A stretch of DNA of 43,020 bases from an archaeon (lineage in GTDB: Archaea > Thermoproteota > Thermoprotei_A > Marsarchaeales > Marsarchaeaceae): NCBI GenBank assembly GCA_021817005.1, contig JAKAWJ010000014.1, forward strand, positions 1 to 43,020, in the 5' to 3' direction. The translations under genes were made by a program, and so were the position numbers. This document shows positions 1 to 9,232 of this stretch, piece by piece (within the stretch, counting starts at the first letter, position 1; every line of letters starts with the position of its first letter). The notes below the pieces were generated by a model. The model did no database searches. It was given only the letters and a program-made list of their open reading frames with translations, and was not told where the DNA came from.

Positions 1-147
1 GTTCCGTGAATTAGAGCACAGCTGCAACAGGGGCTGAAACTGGAGCGGGGGGGTTGGAACCAACTATCCTTGGGCTCCCAGCCAGTTACCTCCCCGAACG
101 GCTCATGACTGGTTTTGAAGACTGCGGATTAGGGCCCACCGCAGGTA

Positions 148-220
148 CACGAACGTAAAAACCGGTTGAGTTCGGAGCATACCCCTTTGCAGTATTTACC
201 GGTTTTCCTGAATGTTCGTG
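148..220. repeat. Interrupted inverted repeat upstream of the transporter operon
   Basis: The left arm has CACGAAC (148-154), then AAAACCGGT (158-166). The right arm has ACCGGTTTT (198-206), then GTTCGTG (214-220), the exact reverse complement of both blocks with a slightly longer spacer. Sixteen base pairs could form around a loop of about 31 nt. It lies 72-144 nt before the permease start, so it may be an operator or the terminator of a gene left of the window. The rest of 1-291 holds no gene that I can see. Confidence 0.55.
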
Positions 221-257
221 TCGATAAAGCTTCCATGCCGAGAAAATTGTGTAAGAA

Positions 258-268
258 GATTTAAATGG
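258..268 (+). promoter_or_regulatory. TATA-like box for the ABC importer operon
   Basis: The motif TTTAAA (260-265) is centred about 29 nt before the ATG at 292. Archaeal transcription usually starts 25-28 nt downstream of the TATA box, so the mRNA would have almost no leader. No Shine-Dalgarno motif precedes the ATG, which agrees. Confidence 0.6.
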
Positions 269-291
269 CGAAATAAGGATGCTCTATTGCA

Positions 292-1257
292 ATGGGTTTT
301 ATACGGCGGAGGATTTACACTTACATAGGCATTCTTCTCGTTGTAACCAACCTCGATTTCTTTCTTCCGCGTATTGCCCCCGGCAGCGCAGCGGATATCC
401 TTGTTACCACAGCGCTCAACTCGTCGGAGCAGCGTCAACTCCTGCTTGCGCGTTTCGGATTAAACAAGCCGCTCTACGTACAGTACTACCTTTTCCTGAA
501 GAATCTGTTCGCCACATGGCCTCCTAACTTCGGTCTTTCCTTCCAGTATTATCCTCGCACAGTAACGTCGCTGATTGCAGCCCGACTGGGTTGGAGCATG
601 CTCCTCATGCTCTCCAGTCTATTTCTTTCTGTTGTGCTTGCATATTTCATGGCGCGACGTAGTTCGCTAAGGGTAGGAAAGTCGACGGATACCGCTTTTA
701 TGTACGGCTCTATCTCGTCACAGACTGTCCCAGTCTTCTGGATTGCGATGGTATTGCTATGGGTTTTCGGATTCGACCTGCGATGGTTCCCAACCTTTGG
801 GACTGTTACCCCCAATTTGCCTTTTGGACTTGCTTATGTCGGATCAGTAGTCTATCACGCGATACTGCCCGTGGTTGTAATGACGTTATCCATCTTCGGC
901 CAAAACTATATTGTGCTTAGAGGTTCGATTCAAGAAGTTTTGCAGAGCGACTACGTGGTTGCGGCGAGGACCCGTGGGCTCCGTGATCGGATTCTCGCTT
1001 CTGCATATATATTGAGAAACTCCCTCCTCCCTTTAGTCGCGATACTATCTTTTTCGATGGCAGGACTTGTGAGCCGTGATGTTTTGGTCGAAGCGGTGTT
1101 TGGGTACAATGGAGTAGGGGACCTTCTCGTGGACGGAGTGGTTAATCATGACTATCCGGTTCTTGAGGGTACATTCTTCGTCCTGACGCTGATTATCATT
1201 CTTGGGGGACTAATTGGGGATTTGCTGCTCGTGCGCCTTGATCCTAGGATAAAGTGA
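292..1257 (+). CDS. Oligopeptide/dipeptide-type ABC transporter permease (DppB/OppB family)
   Basis: First membrane-spanning subunit of an importer of the peptide/nickel class; this class also carries many non-peptide substrates. The 321 residues have an N-terminal membrane segment, a long extracytoplasmic loop, and about five more hydrophobic segments. The EAA coupling loop, which touches the ATPase, is visible near residues 222-245 (DYVVAARTRGL). The C-terminus GDLLLVRLDPRIK is typical of DppB. The ATG start lies just after a TATA-like box. The stop overlaps the next gene by 4 nt (GTGA), so the two are translationally coupled. The substrate cannot be read from the sequence; the neighbours suggest a catabolic substrate such as a keto- or aromatic acid. 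Confidence 0.93.
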   Translation: MGFIRRRIYTYIGILLVVTNLDFFLPRIAPGSAADILVTTALNSSEQRQLLLARFGLNKPLYVQYYLFLKNLFATWPPNFGLSFQYYPRTVTSLIAARLGWSMLLMLSSLFLSVVLAYFMARRSSLRVGKSTDTAFMYGSISSQTVPVFWIAMVLLWVFGFDLRWFPTFGTVTPNLPFGLAYVGSVVYHAILPVVVMTLSIFGQNYIVLRGSIQEVLQSDYVVAARTRGLRDRILASAYILRNSLLPLVAILSFSMAGLVSRDVLVEAVFGYNGVGDLLVDGVVNHDYPVLEGTFFVLTLIIILGGLIGDLLLVRLDPRIK

Positions 1258-2168
1258 TAGCAGAAATGGGGGAAAGAGAGTTGGAAAGGATAGATGGAAA
1301 TCTAGAGGTTCAGCAACCTGAGGAATCTCTTAGCGTCTTCGGAAAGTTCCGCGCCACGCTCTGGCATAACACTCCTTCAAAGATAGGTCTAGTCACAATC
1401 GTGGCAATCTTTGCTTTCATATTTGCGGGTAGGATACTCGTGCCCTACCCTCCGGACGCGATTACCGGGGCACCGTACCATCCTCCGGACCTAGCTCATC
1501 CCTTCGGTACTGATTATCTTGGGCGCGACCTGTTGAGTCAAGTCGTATGGGGAGCGGTTCCTACCTTTGCGGTCTCTGTGGCATCAGCCATAATCTCGGT
1601 AGGGATAGGGTTCCCTGCCGGACTGTTTTCGGGTTACTTTACGAAGATGGAGCCCCTTCTAGGGGGGACCACCGACATCTTCCTCGCCTTCCCAATTCTC
1701 CCCCTAATCGTGCTCATGGGCGAACTGTTTGTAGCTACGAATTTACTTCTCATAGTGATACTTGGAATCCTTCTTTGGCCGCCGCTCGCGAGGGCAGTCC
1801 GTGCCCAAGTACAGTCGCTAAAGACACGTCCCTACGTCGAAGCCGCGAAGATTAGTGGAGTAGGTGATATGAGAATAGTCTCCAGTATCATGGTCCCGCA
1901 GACAGTCTTTCTTGCTGTTGCATACACAGTTATCAACATATCACTATCAACAATAATCGTAACAGCGGTGGAATTCCTGGGGGTTGGTAATCCAAATGCA
2001 ATCAGTCTAGGTAGCATATTGTACTGGGCCCAAAATTATGCTTTTACAGCAGGCGCGTGGTGGTGGATACTTGCGCCCGGGGTGATAATCGCGTTGTTTG
2101 CCGTGGGCCTTGGGTTGATGGGGTTCTCGCTCGAAAGGGTGCTCAATCCGAGATTGAGGAGCAGGTGA
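1254..2168 (+). CDS. Oligopeptide/dipeptide-type ABC transporter permease (DppC/OppC family)
   Basis: Second permease of the importer, pairing with the product of the preceding gene. It is 304 residues from a GTG that overlaps the upstream stop; an ATG 12 nt further in is an alternative. The family's N-terminal segment (KIGLVTIVAIFAFIFAGRIL), the HPFGTDYLGRDLLSQ motif near residues 82-96 that is characteristic of DppC, and the EAA loop (RPYVEAAKISGVGD) are all visible. It ends with LNPRLR, also typical. The next gene follows after 2 nt, so the four transporter genes form one operon. Confidence 0.93.
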   Translation: MIAEMGERELERIDGNLEVQQPEESLSVFGKFRATLWHNTPSKIGLVTIVAIFAFIFAGRILVPYPPDAITGAPYHPPDLAHPFGTDYLGRDLLSQVVWGAVPTFAVSVASAIISVGIGFPAGLFSGYFTKMEPLLGGTTDIFLAFPILPLIVLMGELFVATNLLLIVILGILLWPPLARAVRAQVQSLKTRPYVEAAKISGVGDMRIVSSIMVPQTVFLAVAYTVINISLSTIIVTAVEFLGVGNPNAISLGSILYWAQNYAFTAGAWWWILAPGVIIALFAVGLGLMGFSLERVLNPRLRSR

Positions 2169-2170
2169 AA

Positions 2171-3145
2171 ATGACAGAAAAGCTCGAAGTCGAAGACTTG
2201 CAGGTGAGATTTGATGTCGGAAAGAGGAGAGCCCCCGCTTTGGATGGGGTATCGCTCAGCGTGCCCCTAGATGGTTACACACTAGGCATTGTGGGCGAGT
2301 CAGGAAGCGGTAAGACTACGCTGGGCATGAGCGTAATGAACGCGATTGAGCCCCCGGGTCAGGTCACTAGAGGCAGAGTAAGTTACGCCGGCAAAAATGT
2401 ACTCGAATTCAGTGACAAGGAGCTACGTGCATATAGATGGGAGAAGGTCTCGATGGTATATCAATCGGCGATGAACTCTCTCAACCCCGTCAAGAGGGCG
2501 ATTGATCCTATCGTCGAAGTCCTGCAGGAGCACAGACAGATGCCGAAGGAGGAAGCCTTGGAAGTAGCGTCGAAACTGCTTCTCGATGTCGGGATAAAGT
2601 CAATTCACTTTAGGGATTATCCACATGAACTCAGCGGAGGCATGCGCCAGCGAGTAGTGATTGCGCTCGCACTTGCGCTCTCCCCTCGACTGCTCATAGC
2701 CGACGAGCCGACATCTGCGCTGGACGTGGTGACCCAGAAAAACATTCTGAGCCTCCTGAAACAGAAGGCCTCCATCCAAGGCTTATCACTCGTCTTTATC
2801 ACACACGAGATTTCTGTGCTGAACGGGCTGGTCGACCATGTTGCGGTGATGTATGCTGGTGAAATAGTAGAGCAGGGCGAGCTAAGGAAGGTGCTTTCTG
2901 ATCCAAAACACCCTTACACAGAAATGCTCCTCGGCACTCTGCTTACGCTTGACACCGATATCAACAAAGTTGCACACCAAGCCGTAGTCTCAGGCCGCGA
3001 AACGCGCGCGGACAGAATCCCTGTGGGTAATCTCTGCAAGTTTGCGGGAAGGTGTAAATATGCGTTCGACAGATGTTGGAAAGAAAGACCGGAAGCAAGG
3101 GAAATAGAAAAGAACTGGTGGGTATCGTGTCACAAGTATCAATAG
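2171..3145 (+). CDS. ABC transporter ATP-binding protein (DppD/OppD family)
   Basis: First of two ATPases powering the importer. The start is the ATG at 2171, preceded by the purine-rich GAGGAGCAGGTGA and directly following the permease stop; it gives 324 residues. Walker A is GESGSGKT (residues 42-49). The signature LSGGMRQR, Walker B LLIADEP and the D-loop SALD are all intact. The C-terminal region carries four cysteines (CKFAGRC, C, C) of the oligopeptide-transporter C-terminal domain, which in DppD-type ATPases ligates a metal cluster. Nothing suggests inactivation. Confidence 0.93.
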   Translation: MTEKLEVEDLQVRFDVGKRRAPALDGVSLSVPLDGYTLGIVGESGSGKTTLGMSVMNAIEPPGQVTRGRVSYAGKNVLEFSDKELRAYRWEKVSMVYQSAMNSLNPVKRAIDPIVEVLQEHRQMPKEEALEVASKLLLDVGIKSIHFRDYPHELSGGMRQRVVIALALALSPRLLIADEPTSALDVVTQKNILSLLKQKASIQGLSLVFITHEISVLNGLVDHVAVMYAGEIVEQGELRKVLSDPKHPYTEMLLGTLLTLDTDINKVAHQAVVSGRETRADRIPVGNLCKFAGRCKYAFDRCWKERPEAREIEKNWWVSCHKYQ

Positions 3146-4152
3146 CCCCTACTACTGTGAACGAATCGGGAAGGGACCCGATTCTGGAAGTTCGTGGCCT
3201 GAGGGTTTATTTCAGCAAGGAAAGCGGCCTAATCATCAAAAAGAGGTCCATGGTCAAAGCAGTTGACGACATCTCATTTGATATCTATCCGGGGGAGTTC
3301 GTGACCATAGTCGGAGAGACAGGTTCGGGTAAGACTACTGTGGCGAGGTGCCTAATGGGTCTCACAAAATCGCACGACTGCTCGATTAAATATAAGGGAA
3401 AGGAGATTTCGGACATGGGGGGGAAGGAGCGCATAGAACACTGGCGCCGGGTTCAGATGGTGTTCCAAGATCCTTACGAATCCCTGAACCCTATGCAGAA
3501 CGTATTCAAGATAATTTCGACTCCAATGCGTCTACTCACAAAAGAGAGCAATCCTGCCAAGCTCCGTGAGAAGGTGGCAAGTCTTCTAGCAGAGGTCGGG
3601 CTCGATGCTTCGGAAGTCATGAACCGATTTCCGCATCAGCTAAGCGGAGGTCAAAGACAGCGAGTAAATATCGCTAGGGCACTTGCGCCCGGACCGGAGC
3701 TTCTAATAGCAGACGAACCCATCACGATGCTCGATGCCGAGCAGAGGCTGAACATACTCTTTTTGCTTAAGGAACTGAAACAGAAAAGAAATCTGACCGT
3801 GCTGATGATTACTCACGACCTGGCCAGCGCACAAATAAGTGACAGGATGCTCATAATGTACCTGGGGAAGCTTGTAGAGACTGGTCCCTCCAGAGAATTA
3901 GTTTCAGCTCCTCATCACCCATATGTCGAGCTCATTATGGAGTCTGCCCCAAACCTGAATTTTGACAAAACCATTCTGAACGCGAATCCCCTTGCGACAG
4001 ACGACAATCCCGTTCCCGAAAAAGGTTGTGTCTATCAGCCTCGTTGCAAGTACGCGACGCGTGAATGTTCCGAGACCACACCCAAACTGGAAGAGTTCTC
4101 GAAGGGAAGGTTCGTAGCGTGTTACAATCCTCTCAACACCAAAGCCGCTTAA
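3127..4152 (+). CDS. ABC transporter ATP-binding protein (DppF/OppF family)
   Basis: Second ATPase of the importer. I place the start at the GTG at 3127, which overlaps the upstream gene by 19 nt and follows GGTGGG; the GTG at 3118 is also possible. It is about 341 residues. Walker A is GETGSGKT (63-70), the signature is LSGGQRQR and Walker B is LLIADEP. The D-loop region reads ITMLDAEQR where most homologues have TSALDVSVQ, a mild divergence. Four cysteines near the C-terminus match the oligopeptide-transporter C-terminal domain. It is the last gene of the operon; a minus-strand gene converges on it 41 nt downstream. Confidence 0.92.
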   Translation: MSQVSIAPTTVNESGRDPILEVRGLRVYFSKESGLIIKKRSMVKAVDDISFDIYPGEFVTIVGETGSGKTTVARCLMGLTKSHDCSIKYKGKEISDMGGKERIEHWRRVQMVFQDPYESLNPMQNVFKIISTPMRLLTKESNPAKLREKVASLLAEVGLDASEVMNRFPHQLSGGQRQRVNIARALAPGPELLIADEPITMLDAEQRLNILFLLKELKQKRNLTVLMITHDLASAQISDRMLIMYLGKLVETGPSRELVSAPHHPYVELIMESAPNLNFDKTILNANPLATDDNPVPEKGCVYQPRCKYATRECSETTPKLEEFSKGRFVACYNPLNTKAA

Positions 4153-4193
4153 TCCCCCAGAGCCGTTTGTAGAAACAGCTCCCCGCGGATTTT

Positions 4194-4922
4194 TCATAAA
4201 GTTGAGCTTTTTATAACCCTTAGAGGCTTGGACTTGACGACGTTTGTTTCTTTTCCCTGAATTCGAAGTAGCCGTGAACTCGTAATCTTTGCCCTGTACA
4301 AGCTGGTGAACTGTCGCAAAGCCCACTCCTGAGCATATCTGGACTTCGCGGAAATGCAGTCTGAAGGCACTATTACCTGATAGCCCCTCAGAAAGAATCC
4401 AATCACTGCCTTTTCTACACAGACGTTGCTCACAGTACCTGTTATAACGGCACTGAAATCATTTCCTGCTCGATTACGATGCACCGAAATGTCATGATCA
4501 TAACCCAGACCCACTTTCCTAAGCGTGTCCTCCATTGTTGTATTGAACCAGCAGTCGTAAGATGCCTTTCTTACGACGGGTTCGCTTGGGAGTGGGGCGA
4601 GCTCTGGCACTATCTCCGCGCCCCACGAACCAGCCAAGCACCCTCCCTTGTCGAACTTCGCTTTGGGATGCTCACTAAACCTCGGGTCACCTTTGTCATA
4701 TACAGCCATTACATGAACGACGCGCATCCCAAGCCTCCTCGCTTCGTTCAAGAGCTTACTGATCCTGGCGACACTTCGACTTGCGGAAGGTCCAGTGTAT
4801 ATCTTGCCACGAGGGTTAACGAATTCGTTCTGCATATCCACTATGACCAAAACGGTCTTAGTCGGATCGACGACTACGACCTTGGGCCTAATCGCTGACT
4901 TGGAATGGCCTTCGCGTCCCAT
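4194..4922 (-). CDS. Isochorismatase-family (cysteine) amidohydrolase
   Basis: Predicted cytoplasmic hydrolase of the isochorismatase/nicotinamidase/N-carbamoylsarcosine-amidase superfamily, which cleaves amide, carbamoyl or enol-ether bonds through a Cys-Lys-Asp triad. All three residues are visible when numbered from the ATG at 4922: Asp29 (VDMQNEF), Lys119 (RKASYD) and Cys168 (GTVSNVC). I prefer this start to the ATG at 4937 because the TATA-like box lies 27 nt from it. About 16 extra residues (DHDISVHRNRAGNDFS) sit before the TGTVSNVC strand. The protein has 242 residues. In this locus it could release ammonia from an amide or carbamoyl intermediate, but the substrate is unknown. A decayed relative lies at 38036-38596. 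Confidence 0.88.
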   Translation of the reverse strand: MGREGHSKSAIRPKVVVVDPTKTVLVIVDMQNEFVNPRGKIYTGPSASRSVARISKLLNEARRLGMRVVHVMAVYDKGDPRFSEHPKAKFDKGGCLAGSWGAEIVPELAPLPSEPVVRKASYDCWFNTTMEDTLRKVGLGYDHDISVHRNRAGNDFSAVITGTVSNVCVEKAVIGFFLRGYQVIVPSDCISAKSRYAQEWALRQFTSLYRAKITSSRLLRIQGKETNVVKSKPLRVIKSSTL

Positions 4923-4942
4923 AATCTCCATTTTCATACAAA

Positions 4943-4953
4943 CTATTTAAAAG
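4943..4953 (-). promoter_or_regulatory. TATA-like box for the isochorismatase-family gene
   Basis: Read on the minus strand the motif is CTTTTAAATA. Its centre (about 4949) is 27 nt from the ATG at 4922 but only 12 nt from the ATG at 4937. This spacing argues for a leaderless mRNA starting at the inner ATG. Confidence 0.55.
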
Positions 4954-5049
4954 CTCTTAAGGAGCTATAACCAGATGAGGCATCCTCGGAGGAAGATTCC
5001 TTATACTAGCAAAGGTTAAACAGCAAATGGCAATTCCGAAAGAACGGAA

Positions 5050-5805
5050 ATGTCAATCGATGGTCGTACCATTATAGTGACTGGAGGAGGAAGGGGTATT
5101 GGTCGAACGATATGCGTCCAAGCAGCGAAGAGAGGAGCAAGAGTTGTGGTGGCGGACGCAAATATCGACGGCGCACGTGCGACCTGTGAATTACTGAGAA
5201 CGGAGTCGGCTCCATGCGCCGCTGTTCAAGTTGACGTGACCTCCAAGGACCAAACGGAACGGATGGCGGAAGAAGCAAAAAATGCGTTTGGGCGAATCGA
5301 CGCCCTCGTGAACAATGCAGCATACTACTACGGGCTTAAAAAAACCTCTTTCGACTCCGTGGACCCAGATGAATGGGACAGAGTTATGTCCGTGAATGTA
5401 AAAGGAGCGTGGCTCTGCTCAAAGGCGGTTTTCCGATACATGCGCGCCGGTGGGGGAGGCAAGATTGTAAATATATCCTCTGGCACCGCGTTCACCGGAA
5501 CAGTCGGCTTTCCACACTATGTTGCATCTAAAGCAGCAGTGCTTGGACTTACCCGAGCACTGTCCCGAGAACTGGGTGAGTACGGTATCTGCGTGAACGC
5601 GGTCGCTCCGGGCTACACTGAAACCTCAGCCTCGCTTTCAATCAATGGTCCTGAACTTTCTGAAACCATGGCACAAACGAGGGCAATAAAAAGGTCGGAA
5701 TGGCCCGAGGACATTGCGGGGGCTGTACTCTTCCTCTGCTCTGGAGATAGCGACTTTATCACGGGCCAGACCATAGTGGTAGACGGCGGCATAATTTTGC
5801 ACTAG
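5050..5805 (+). CDS. Short-chain dehydrogenase/reductase (FabG-like SDR)
   Basis: NAD(P)-dependent oxidoreductase of the classical SDR family, 251 residues. The nucleotide-binding motif TGGGRGIG is at 11-18, and the catalytic set is Asn116, Ser144, Tyr157 and Lys161 (YVASK). Asp36 (ADAN), at the end of the second strand, suggests a preference for NAD over NADP. The C-terminus (FITGQTIVVDGG) is typical. A possible TATA element (TTATACT, 5001-5007) would give a leader of about 20 nt. It is transcribed away from the isochorismatase gene and towards the solute-binding-protein gene. It probably interconverts a hydroxy and a keto intermediate of the locus's pathway; the substrate cannot be deduced. 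Confidence 0.9.
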   Translation: MSIDGRTIIVTGGGRGIGRTICVQAAKRGARVVVADANIDGARATCELLRTESAPCAAVQVDVTSKDQTERMAEEAKNAFGRIDALVNNAAYYYGLKKTSFDSVDPDEWDRVMSVNVKGAWLCSKAVFRYMRAGGGGKIVNISSGTAFTGTVGFPHYVASKAAVLGLTRALSRELGEYGICVNAVAPGYTETSASLSINGPELSETMAQTRAIKRSEWPEDIAGAVLFLCSGDSDFITGQTIVVDGGIILH

Positions 5806-5906
5806 CCATTCCTTGCTCTGAACCTAGGGCCGCCTAGCGCTCTCCGCTGTCACCACCTGGCCACTTTGCACGCTCGGCTGAACTGGGAGCTGGATAGTTG
5901 AGGAAT

Positions 5907-7787
5907 CTAACGCCTCCTCATTAGCAGCACAACTCCGGCGATTATTACAATTACGACTATCACCGCTACAGCTACGATCAGGGTGTAGTTTGTGCTGGAG
6001 GGTGCCGTGGTCGAAGTCACAACTGCTGGTGCGCTAGTTGAACTAGACGCGGGTGACGTAGTCGGAGAAGTTGAAGATGTAGTTGGAGATGGGGGTGGCG
6101 ACGTGGCGCTAACCGGAGTAATCTGGGCAAGCGCAGACTGATTTACCACGTTAGGGAGGAGCATGAGTGTCGAAGGCCAGTGTGTCCATCCCTGAGAATT
6201 GTAAGCCCAGACAACATCGCTATAGCTCAAGACAATCATGGGCAGGTTCGCCGCATTCAAAGCCTGAATGTTGGCGAGAAAATGGTAAAGCTCAGTCGGG
6301 TTATTGGTGGCGTCAACTGCGGAGAGGTTGCTCTCGTACTCAGCCTGAGCTACAGATCCTGGAGGGCCCTCCCAGGTCGGAGGCGCAGCCACTGGAGAAT
6401 CGATCTGGTAAGATGGAATAGCTGATGTCCAGGCATATCCAGGAATCGAGCCAAGACTCTTGAAGTAGATCATTGCACTGTTTATGTCGTGGGCGTTAGC
6501 GTAAGAATCCGAGATCAGAGTTCCGAGATCTACAGCGTTCAAGACGACATTGAAGCCCAGGGCCTGCAAGTCTGACTGAGCTATCCCCATTGCAACCGAA
6601 TTGCCACCAAACGTGTCATCGTACCAAATGGTGAGTGTAATTTCGGTCCCATTGGGGTAAGTTAGGTGGCCACTGGAATTCTTAGTGATTCCTATAGTGG
6701 ACAGAAGGCGCAGGGCCTCCGACATGTTGTAACTATAGATTGTCTGATGTGGACTGTACCACGCGGTAGTGGTCACAGGAACTCCTCCCTGCGAAGCCCA
6801 GCCAGGTTCCGCATACCCGTTGTAAGCTATATCCGCAATTGCTGTCTGGTTGATACCATATGCCAAAGCCTGTCTGAACGCGGTCATGTTGTAAGGATAT
6901 TTGCTCACATTGTACAAGAGCATGTCTCTCATCATTCCTTTCTGGTCGATTATGTGGATGTTTGGGTTCTGCAGAAGGCTGGCCACACTTGCAGTGGGCA
7001 CCGGACCTAGAGAAATCGAGTCTGACTGGATATATGATGGAATCTGAGAATCCGACTCATAGTAGTTGATCTGGAGAGCACAAGCTTGAGGATATGGATG
7101 GTAGTAGGGATTCCTCAGGAAAATTGCCTGGGGAGTACCTGGCGCGTAGTCGTCTGCGACGTACGGACCAGTTCCGACGTCGACTACTCCAAATCCGTCA
7201 AACGTGGAACCCTGAGAGATAAAAGACTGGGGCATCACTGTGGTGAATATGTTGCTCCCCACGCGTTCGCCAAAGTGGGCGTCGCTCTTGTTAAGATTGA
7301 ACACCACTGCGCTGCTGTTGAGTTTCTGGATTGAAGAAATCTCAGCCCCAGCATTTACAAAATCAACACTCGCGTTCAGGGCGAATGACTGGCTGTACGT
7401 GTTCAAAATGTCCTGGGAAGTGACCGGCTGACCGTTCGACCATTTCAAACCAGGCTTGATGTTAAAGGTCCACCTTGTGTAATTGGCATTTGTACTATAC
7501 CAATCTATCACTGAGTCGTTGTAATCTAGCACACCCGCTGAAGTAGGGTTGGGATAGAGATAGTTGAACATGATATTTGCCGAGCCTGTTCCGGAAAGAG
7601 GAAGCGCTGTCAGCATGTTGAAGGAGTTGGGAGCTCCACCGAACATTCCGATTTTGAGCGTAGAACTAGAGGGGCAAGATGCGGCCGCAGTACTACCGAC
7701 AAAAGGTGAATGTGCGACAAAAACAAATGCCGCTACCATCATAGCCGCTAGAATAATCGAGGCAAACCGACCTCTTACGTTATACAT
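5907..7787 (-). CDS. Membrane-anchored extracellular solute-binding protein (family 5) of the ABC importer
   Basis: Receptor that captures the substrate outside the cell and delivers it to the permeases at 292-2168. From the ATG at 7787 it has 626 residues. An N-terminal signal segment (ILAAMMVAAFVFVAHSPFVG) leads into the peptide/nickel-type binding domain. A Ser/Thr/Pro-rich linker (about 560-600) follows, then one hydrophobic helix and an RRR tail, an archaeal anchoring arrangement. A cysteine follows the signal (TAAASC); a lipid anchor is possible, but the C-terminal helix makes it unnecessary. An upstream in-frame TTG at 7805 is rejected because the TATA-like box lies 27 nt from 7787. 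It is the only binding protein near the permease operon and is separated from it by two genes. Confidence 0.93.
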   Translation of the reverse strand: MYNVRGRFASIILAAMMVAAFVFVAHSPFVGSTAAASCPSSSTLKIGMFGGAPNSFNMLTALPLSGTGSANIMFNYLYPNPTSAGVLDYNDSVIDWYSTNANYTRWTFNIKPGLKWSNGQPVTSQDILNTYSQSFALNASVDFVNAGAEISSIQKLNSSAVVFNLNKSDAHFGERVGSNIFTTVMPQSFISQGSTFDGFGVVDVGTGPYVADDYAPGTPQAIFLRNPYYHPYPQACALQINYYESDSQIPSYIQSDSISLGPVPTASVASLLQNPNIHIIDQKGMMRDMLLYNVSKYPYNMTAFRQALAYGINQTAIADIAYNGYAEPGWASQGGVPVTTTAWYSPHQTIYSYNMSEALRLLSTIGITKNSSGHLTYPNGTEITLTIWYDDTFGGNSVAMGIAQSDLQALGFNVVLNAVDLGTLISDSYANAHDINSAMIYFKSLGSIPGYAWTSAIPSYQIDSPVAAPPTWEGPPGSVAQAEYESNLSAVDATNNPTELYHFLANIQALNAANLPMIVLSYSDVVWAYNSQGWTHWPSTLMLLPNVVNQSALAQITPVSATSPPPSPTTSSTSPTTSPASSSTSAPAVVTSTTAPSSTNYTLIVAVAVIVVIVIIAGVVLLMRRR

Positions 7788-7808
7788 AATGCCTCCACAT
7801 CTCAACTT

Positions 7809-7818
7809 CTATTTAATT
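7809..7818 (-). promoter_or_regulatory. TATA-like box for the solute-binding-protein gene
   Basis: On the minus strand the motif is AATTAAATAG, preceded by AAAAAG, a purine-rich BRE-like tract. Its centre is 27 nt from the ATG at 7787, which predicts leaderless transcription. Confidence 0.6.
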
Positions 7819-8292
7819 CTTTTTGGGTAATGTGCGATGTTAAATGTCCGTGTCGGTGCTGGTTTGCTCATCGACAGGGCGTTACATGTCTTGGGGGGGC
7901 GAACCTAGAACAAATCTGACATTGCGGAACTGCTGTCCTGCATTCATGCCACGAGTTGCGTCAACACGGGTGTCTTCGGTTATAGCAATAATATATGCTG
8001 TTACCAGTATAGTCTGCAAAAATTATAACATCACATATGTAAAAAGCTCGCGAATAAGCGTCATAAAAAAGGTGATAAGTGCAGGATTAGGCCCGAATCC
8101 CATGTTTTTAGTAAGTGGATGAGGAAGCCGGGCAAAATATGTGGCAGTACGTAGCGGACGAGGATGCGCTATGCGACCTTGTAAGTCGTCAAGATTTCTC
8201 AGCAGGCCGCTCATGGGTAGCGATGATATTTTATGTTTTCTCTCGAAAGATACGGGCCTTGTCCCTTGCAGGCTGCAATCTGCCCACGCGAA
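7819..8292. other. Divergent intergenic region, no gene seen
   Basis: About 470 nt separate the divergent promoters of the binding protein (minus) and the amidohydrolase (plus). The short open frames here have no recognisable composition or start context. The middle part (about 7980-8080) is A/T-rich. A regulator could bind here, but I see no clear operator repeat. Confidence 0.5.
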
Positions 8293-8303
8293 ATCTATAT
8301 TAA
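8293..8303 (+). promoter_or_regulatory. TATA-like box for the long catabolic gene run
   Basis: The motif TCTATATTAA is centred near 8298 and predicts transcription from about 8325, just before the GTG at 8331. It would drive the run beginning with the amidohydrolase and possibly continuing through the CoA-transferase. Confidence 0.5.
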
Positions 8304-8330
8304 TAGTTGTGACATGGAAACGATTCGGCT

Positions 8331-9224
8331 GTGGAAGGAACATATAACAAGGACTCTGGTTCTAAAGGGATAGATGTGCATGTTCATCTTAGGACTGGCG
8401 ACCGAAGAACTGTAACTGATCCTAGGCTCGCAGCCGCCCAAGCATACTTCAAGACAGCCCCGCAAGCGCAGGGAGTTGACGACATCGCTTCTCTTTACCG
8501 GAGAATTGGTTACCGCGCAGTGATCTTCGACGTGGACCAAGAGTCGCAGACAGGACTGAAAATTTCCAATGACGAGGTGGCTCAGGCGGTCCGCAGCTAC
8601 CCCGACGTTTTTATCGGATTCGCGAGCGTGGACCCTTGGAAGGGCAAAGCTGCGCTCAAGGAAATCAGGCGCTGTGCGACAGACCTTGGCCTTAGAGGAG
8701 TAAAATTCCAGCCGCTTTCACAAGCATTCTTTCCTAACGACAAGAGATTCGGACCAATCTACGAACTTTGTCAGGAGTTAAACCTGATTGTAATTTTTCA
8801 TACAGGCACGACCGGAATAGGAGCTGGTACGCCGGGTGGACAAGGAATTCACCTAAAGTTTGGAAAACCGATTCCGTACTTGGACGATGTTGCTGCCGAT
8901 TTTCCCAAGCTTAGGATTATCGGAGCTCACCCCTCATGGCCTTGGCAAGAAGAAATGCTTGCCGTAGCGAGACACAAATCCAACGTGTATATCGACCTGT
9001 CAGGCTGGGCGCCAAAATATTTTCCTGAATCACTCGTTCAGTATGCAAACACGCTTCTGCAGGATAAAGTGATGTTTGGTTCGGATTTTCCTCTGATGAA
9101 CCCCGAGCGATGGCTTAAGGAATTTGCGGACTTGCCGATACGAGACGAAGTCAGGAAGAAAATATTGCACGATAACGCTGTCCGACTATTTGATGGTAGT
9201 CCCGAGGAGACCAGTGTACGATAA
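8331..9224 (+). CDS. Amidohydrolase-2 family metal-dependent hydrolase/decarboxylase
   Basis: TIM-barrel enzyme of the amidohydrolase-2 family, whose members hydrolyse lactones and other cyclic compounds or decarboxylate acids using one metal ion. The metal-ligand pattern is present: HVH at residues 17 and 19, His in FHTGTTG, His in GAHPSWPW and Asp in FGSDFP. It has 297 residues from a GTG a few nucleotides after the predicted transcription start. A close paralogue is encoded at 30596-31447. The two share the blocks GFASVDP, FHTGTTG and KSNxYIDLSG, but this copy has KFQPLSQ where the other has KLHPIAQ. It is the first gene of the run; the CoA-transferase follows within 8 nt, so its product probably feeds that pathway. 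Confidence 0.87.
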   Translation: MEGTYNKDSGSKGIDVHVHLRTGDRRTVTDPRLAAAQAYFKTAPQAQGVDDIASLYRRIGYRAVIFDVDQESQTGLKISNDEVAQAVRSYPDVFIGFASVDPWKGKAALKEIRRCATDLGLRGVKFQPLSQAFFPNDKRFGPIYELCQELNLIVIFHTGTTGIGAGTPGGQGIHLKFGKPIPYLDDVAADFPKLRIIGAHPSWPWQEEMLAVARHKSNVYIDLSGWAPKYFPESLVQYANTLLQDKVMFGSDFPLMNPERWLKEFADLPIRDEVRKKILHDNAVRLFDGSPEETSVR

Positions 9225-9232
9225 ACAAAGTA

